Assembly (NCBI GenBank): GCA_002347905.1
Contig: DDYJ01000012.1
Span: 1 to 8,083 of the forward strand
Origin: Comamonadaceae bacterium UBA2237
GTDB lineage: Bacteria; Pseudomonadota; Gammaproteobacteria; Burkholderiales; Burkholderiaceae_C
Reading direction: 5' to 3'
DNA: 8,083 bases
The notes under the pieces are model-generated. The model did no database searches. It worked only from the letters and a program-made list of their open reading frames with translations, and was not told where the DNA came from. The translations under genes and the position numbers were made by a program. Within the stretch, counting starts at the first letter, position 1; each line of letters begins with the position of its first letter. This document shows positions 1 to 8,083 of the stretch, piece by piece.

Positions 1-1
1 C

Positions 2-5867
<5,866 letters not shown>

Positions 5868-5872
5868 CTCAA

Positions 5873-6685
5873 TCAGCAGCGGGTAGTGGTGACAAACTCG
5901 GGTAGAGCTGGGCTACCCTCAGAGAGAGTCAAGACCTCATAGCCTGTGTCGGTGACTAAAACGGTGTGCTCCCATTGCGCAGACAGCGAATGGTCACGGG
6001 TAACAATGGTCCAGCCATCTCCCAACTCTTTGATATCTTTTTTACCAGCATTGATCATGGGTTCAATCGTGAACGTCATGCCGGCTTTGAGTTCTTCACC
6101 AGATCCTGGTTTGCCGTAATGTAGAACTTGTGGTTCTTCATGGAAAACTTGTCCAATGCCATGTCCGCAAAATTCGCGTACGACTGAAAAACCATGTCCC
6201 TCAGCAAACCTTTGAATGGCAAAGCCAATATCGCCCAAGCGTGCACCCGGTTTGACCTTGACAATGCCATGCCACATAGCGTCATAGGTGAGTTTGCAAA
6301 GACGTTTGGCTGCAATCGACGGTTCGCCCACTAAAAACATGCGGCTGGTGTCTCCGTGCCAACCATCTTTGATCACAGTGATGTCTATATTGACGATATC
6401 GCCTTTTTTGAGTGCCTTGTCATTGGGGATGCCGTGGCAGACCTGGTGATTGATGGATGTGCAGATGGATTTGGGGTAGGGGTTGTTACCGCTGGGGTTG
6501 TAGTTCAGCGGAGCGGGGATAGCCTGTTGAACTTGGGTGATGTAATCGTAGGCCAGTTTGTCGAGTTCGTTGGTGGTAACACCGGCTACGACATGGGAGC
6601 TAAGGTAATCCAGAACTTCTGAAGCTAGTTTTCCAGCTATGCGCATGCCCTGGATGCCTGAAGCGTCTTTGTAGGTAATCGTCAT
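5873..6685 (-). CDS. map: Methionine aminopeptidase type I
   Basis: Map removes the initiator methionine from nascent proteins whose second residue is small; it is an essential cytosolic metalloenzyme. I chose the ATG at 6685 ([19 protein letters not shown]), giving 270 residues. This matches the family N-terminus and usual length, while the 20 extra codons up to 6745 look unrelated and would run over the purL start. All five metal ligands are present: D101 (NIDITV), D112 (HGDTSR), H175 (CGHGIG), E208 (TIEPM) and E239 (QWEH). The catalytic-site histidines H84 (VCHGIP) and H182 (FHEEP) are also there. There is no N-terminal zinc-finger extension, as expected for a bacterial type Ia enzyme. The Shine-Dalgarno before 6685 is poor, with GGGA about 10 bases upstream. 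It is the first gene of a map-glnD unit; the two genes are also neighbours in E. coli. Confidence 0.96.
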   Translation of the reverse strand: MTITYKDASGIQGMRIAGKLASEVLDYLSSHVVAGVTTNELDKLAYDYITQVQQAIPAPLNYNPSGNNPYPKSICTSINHQVCHGIPNDKALKKGDIVNIDITVIKDGWHGDTSRMFLVGEPSIAAKRLCKLTYDAMWHGIVKVKPGARLGDIGFAIQRFAEGHGFSVVREFCGHGIGQVFHEEPQVLHYGKPGSGEELKAGMTFTIEPMINAGKKDIKELGDGWTIVTRDHSLSAQWEHTVLVTDTGYEVLTLSEGSPALPEFVTTTRC

Positions 6686-6725
6686 GCCACAATTATCCCA
6701 TTTAGCCATCTCCCCAAGGGTTTCT
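6686..6725. promoter_or_regulatory. Divergent map/purL intergenic gap (40 bases), presumed to carry or adjoin both promoters
   Basis: Only 40 bases separate the chosen map start (6685, minus strand) from the purL start (6726, plus strand). On the minus strand GATAAT (6697-6692) is close to the sigma-70 -10 consensus, but no good -35 box lies 16-18 bases upstream, and it ends only 6 bases before the map ATG. On the plus strand I see no convincing -10/-35 pair; the best is TTGTAG near 6669 with TTATCC near 6694, which is weak. At least one promoter must overlap coding sequence of the opposite gene. I see no clear operator palindrome. Confidence 0.4.
6716..6720 (+). promoter_or_regulatory. Ribosome binding site supporting the GTG start of purL
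   Basis: AAGGG sits 5 bases before the GTG at 6726 and can pair with the CCTT part of the 16S 3' end. There is no ATG nearby in this frame: the codons before GTG are AGG GTT TCT, and the next candidate, TTG at 6732, would lose the family-like first residues. The site therefore decides the start. Confidence 0.6.
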
Positions 6726-8083
6726 GTGTCATTGCACATTAGCATTTTTGAAGGCGGTAACGCCCTCAGTTCATTTCGTGTCCAGCAAATATTGCCTCTT
6801 TTAAAGGCGATTTCTCCCCAGATTCAAGACTTGCATGCGCGTTATGTCCATCTCGCCGCTTCGAACGATGTCCTTGATACCGTTGCACAAAAAACCCTTG
6901 GTGCATTGCTGACTTACGGCGAAGCTGCGTTGGATCGGCCTGACGGCAAAATGATCGTAGTCACGCCCAGATTAGGTACGGTATCTCCTTGGGCTTCTAA
7001 AGCTACTGATATCGCCCATAACTGCGGGCTCCACATCAAACGCCTCGAGCGCATCACAGAATTCCATTTGGTGATAGAAGATGGTTTACTGAGTAAAGGC
7101 ACTCTCACACCAGAACAACTAGCTGCGATAGCCGATGTCTTGCACGACAGAATGACCGAATCGGTCATGGTCAGGCGCGAGGACGCGTTGGCTTTGTTTA
7201 CAGAGCTTCAAGCGGCCCCCATGGAGCAAGTCGATATTTTGTCGGGTGGTGAAACCGCGCTTCAAGAGGCGAATACGCGCTGGGGTTTGGCTTTGGCACA
7301 AGACGAAATCAGTTACTTGGTCCAATCTTTCAACCATCTCAAACGCAACCCAACCGATGTTGAGCTCATGATGTTCGCGCAAGCCAATAGCGAGCATTGC
7401 CGACACAAGATTTTCAACGCTGAATTCACTATTGACGGGCAAGCGCAACCCCATAGTTTGTTCGGCATGATCCGTCACACCGAAAAAACAAGCCCGCAAT
7501 TTACAGTCGTTGCCTATTCAGACAATGCCTCCATCATGCAAGGCCATGCAATTGAGCGGTTTGTAGCTTCTAATGATGGCAAAAATCTTCCCCTCTACAC
7601 ATCCGTCCATGCCACCCACCATGTCTTAATGAAGGTGGAAACGCATAACCATCCCACCGCTATCTCACCTTATCCAGGCGCCTCCACGGGAAATGGTGGT
7701 GAGATTCGGGATGAAGGTGCTACGGGTCGTGGCTCAAAGCCCAAAGCTGGTTTGACAGGTTTTACGGTTTCCAAGTTGTGGGAGACAGATGGAGCGCCCC
7801 CCTTGGGTAAGCCTGCGCATATAGCAAGCCCCCTACAAATCATGACCGAAGGACCATTAGGTGGGGCTGCTTTCAACAACGAGTTTGGACGCCCCAATCT
7901 GTTGGGCTATTTCCGCGAGTTTCAACAAGAAGTTGCTGGTGTATCACGCGGCTATCACAAACCTATCATGATCGCCGGTGGTTTGGGTGTCATTGACAGC
8001 GAACAAACCAAAAAAATAGCGTTTCCTGCCGGTACTTTGTTAATTCAACTTGGCGGACCAGGCATGCGCATTGGAATGGGCGG
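6726..8083 (+). CDS. purL: Phosphoribosylformylglycinamidine (FGAM) synthase PurL, large single-chain form, 3' end missing
   Basis: PurL converts FGAR, glutamine and ATP to FGAM, glutamate, ADP and phosphate, the fourth step of de novo purine synthesis. The frame is open from the GTG at 6726 through the right edge, showing 452 complete codons of a protein normally near 1300 residues. The start [20 protein letters not shown] fits the long gamma/betaproteobacterial form. Residues 1 to about 150 are the PurS-like N-terminal domain. A linker follows, then the first synthetase domain from about 215, with the diagnostic block [15 protein letters not shown] (220-234). Next come [17 protein letters not shown] (303-319), the Gly-rich nucleotide/phosphate-binding region [20 protein letters not shown] (322-341), and [15 protein letters not shown]. 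The second synthetase half and the C-terminal glutaminase domain lie outside the window. The GTG start is supported by AAGGG at 6716-6720, 5 bases before it. The gene runs divergently from map. No frameshift is seen in the visible part. Confidence 0.96.
   Translation, partial: MSLHISIFEGGNALSSFRVQQILPLLKAISPQIQDLHARYVHLAASNDVLDTVAQKTLGALLTYGEAALDRPDGKMIVVTPRLGTVSPWASKATDIAHNCGLHIKRLERITEFHLVIEDGLLSKGTLTPEQLAAIADVLHDRMTESVMVRREDALALFTELQAAPMEQVDILSGGETALQEANTRWGLALAQDEISYLVQSFNHLKRNPTDVELMMFAQANSEHCRHKIFNAEFTIDGQAQPHSLFGMIRHTEKTSPQFTVVAYSDNASIMQGHAIERFVASNDGKNLPLYTSVHATHHVLMKVETHNHPTAISPYPGASTGNGGEIRDEGATGRGSKPKAGLTGFTVSKLWETDGAPPLGKPAHIASPLQIMTEGPLGGAAFNNEFGRPNLLGYFREFQQEVAGVSRGYHKPIMIAGGLGVIDSEQTKKIAFPAGTLLIQLGGPGMRIGMG

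Noticed and set aside
6693..6701. DnaA-box-like TTATCCCAT in the map/purL gap
   Set aside because: It departs from the TTATCCACA consensus at key positions, occurs once, and there is no origin context such as dnaA, dnaN or an AT-rich unwinding region.
6686..6745. A 20-codon N-terminal extension of Map starting at 6745, or a start at 6706
   Set aside because: The family N-terminus aligns at MTIT (6685). The extension sequence is unlike Map proteins and would run across the purL start. The 6706 ATG has GGGGAG directly abutting it with no spacer.
6914..7897. Minus-strand frames opposite purL (6914-7168, 7119-7499, 7670-7897)
   Set aside because: The plus strand here reads continuously as PurL with clear motifs, so these are shadows.

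Overview
The window looks like ordinary core chromosome of a betaproteobacterium, most likely order Burkholderiales and probably close to Comamonadaceae. I base this on recalled family resemblance, without a database search: the zipA-ligA pair, the LigA segment [10 protein letters not shown] where E. coli has MLSLDNVF, and the N-termini of PurL and Map all look like that group. Base composition is roughly balanced. I see no insertion sequence, phage gene, CRISPR array, tRNA, rRNA or toxin-type gene, and almost every base is coding.

Layout. Bases 2-1192 (+) hold the 3' part of zipA, a cell-division gene whose start lies left of the window. It overlaps by one base with ligA (1192-3267, +), the NAD-dependent DNA ligase. 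ligA ends tail-to-tail with glnD (3264-5867, -), the uridylyltransferase/uridylyl-removing enzyme of nitrogen control, and their stop codons overlap within the four bases CTAA at 3264-3267. glnD lies 5 bases downstream of map (5873-6685, -), methionine aminopeptidase, so map-glnD reads as one transcription unit. map is divergent from purL (6726 to the right edge, +), the FGAM synthase of purine synthesis, which is cut off by the window end after about 452 of its usual roughly 1300 codons. The gap between the map and purL starts is only about 40 bases.

Working together. There are three transcription units: (smc?)-zipA-ligA rightward, map-glnD leftward and purL rightward. The functions are housekeeping: septum assembly, sealing of DNA nicks, N-terminal methionine removal, nitrogen-status signalling and glutamine-dependent purine synthesis. 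GlnD and PurL both respond to or consume glutamine, but their adjacency alone does not show co-regulation.

I did not find an undescribed system. The points worth a second look are architectural: the stop-over-stop convergent junction with a possible terminator inside glnD, the very tight divergent map/purL gap with a possible leaderless map transcript, and the stop/start overlap of zipA and ligA.
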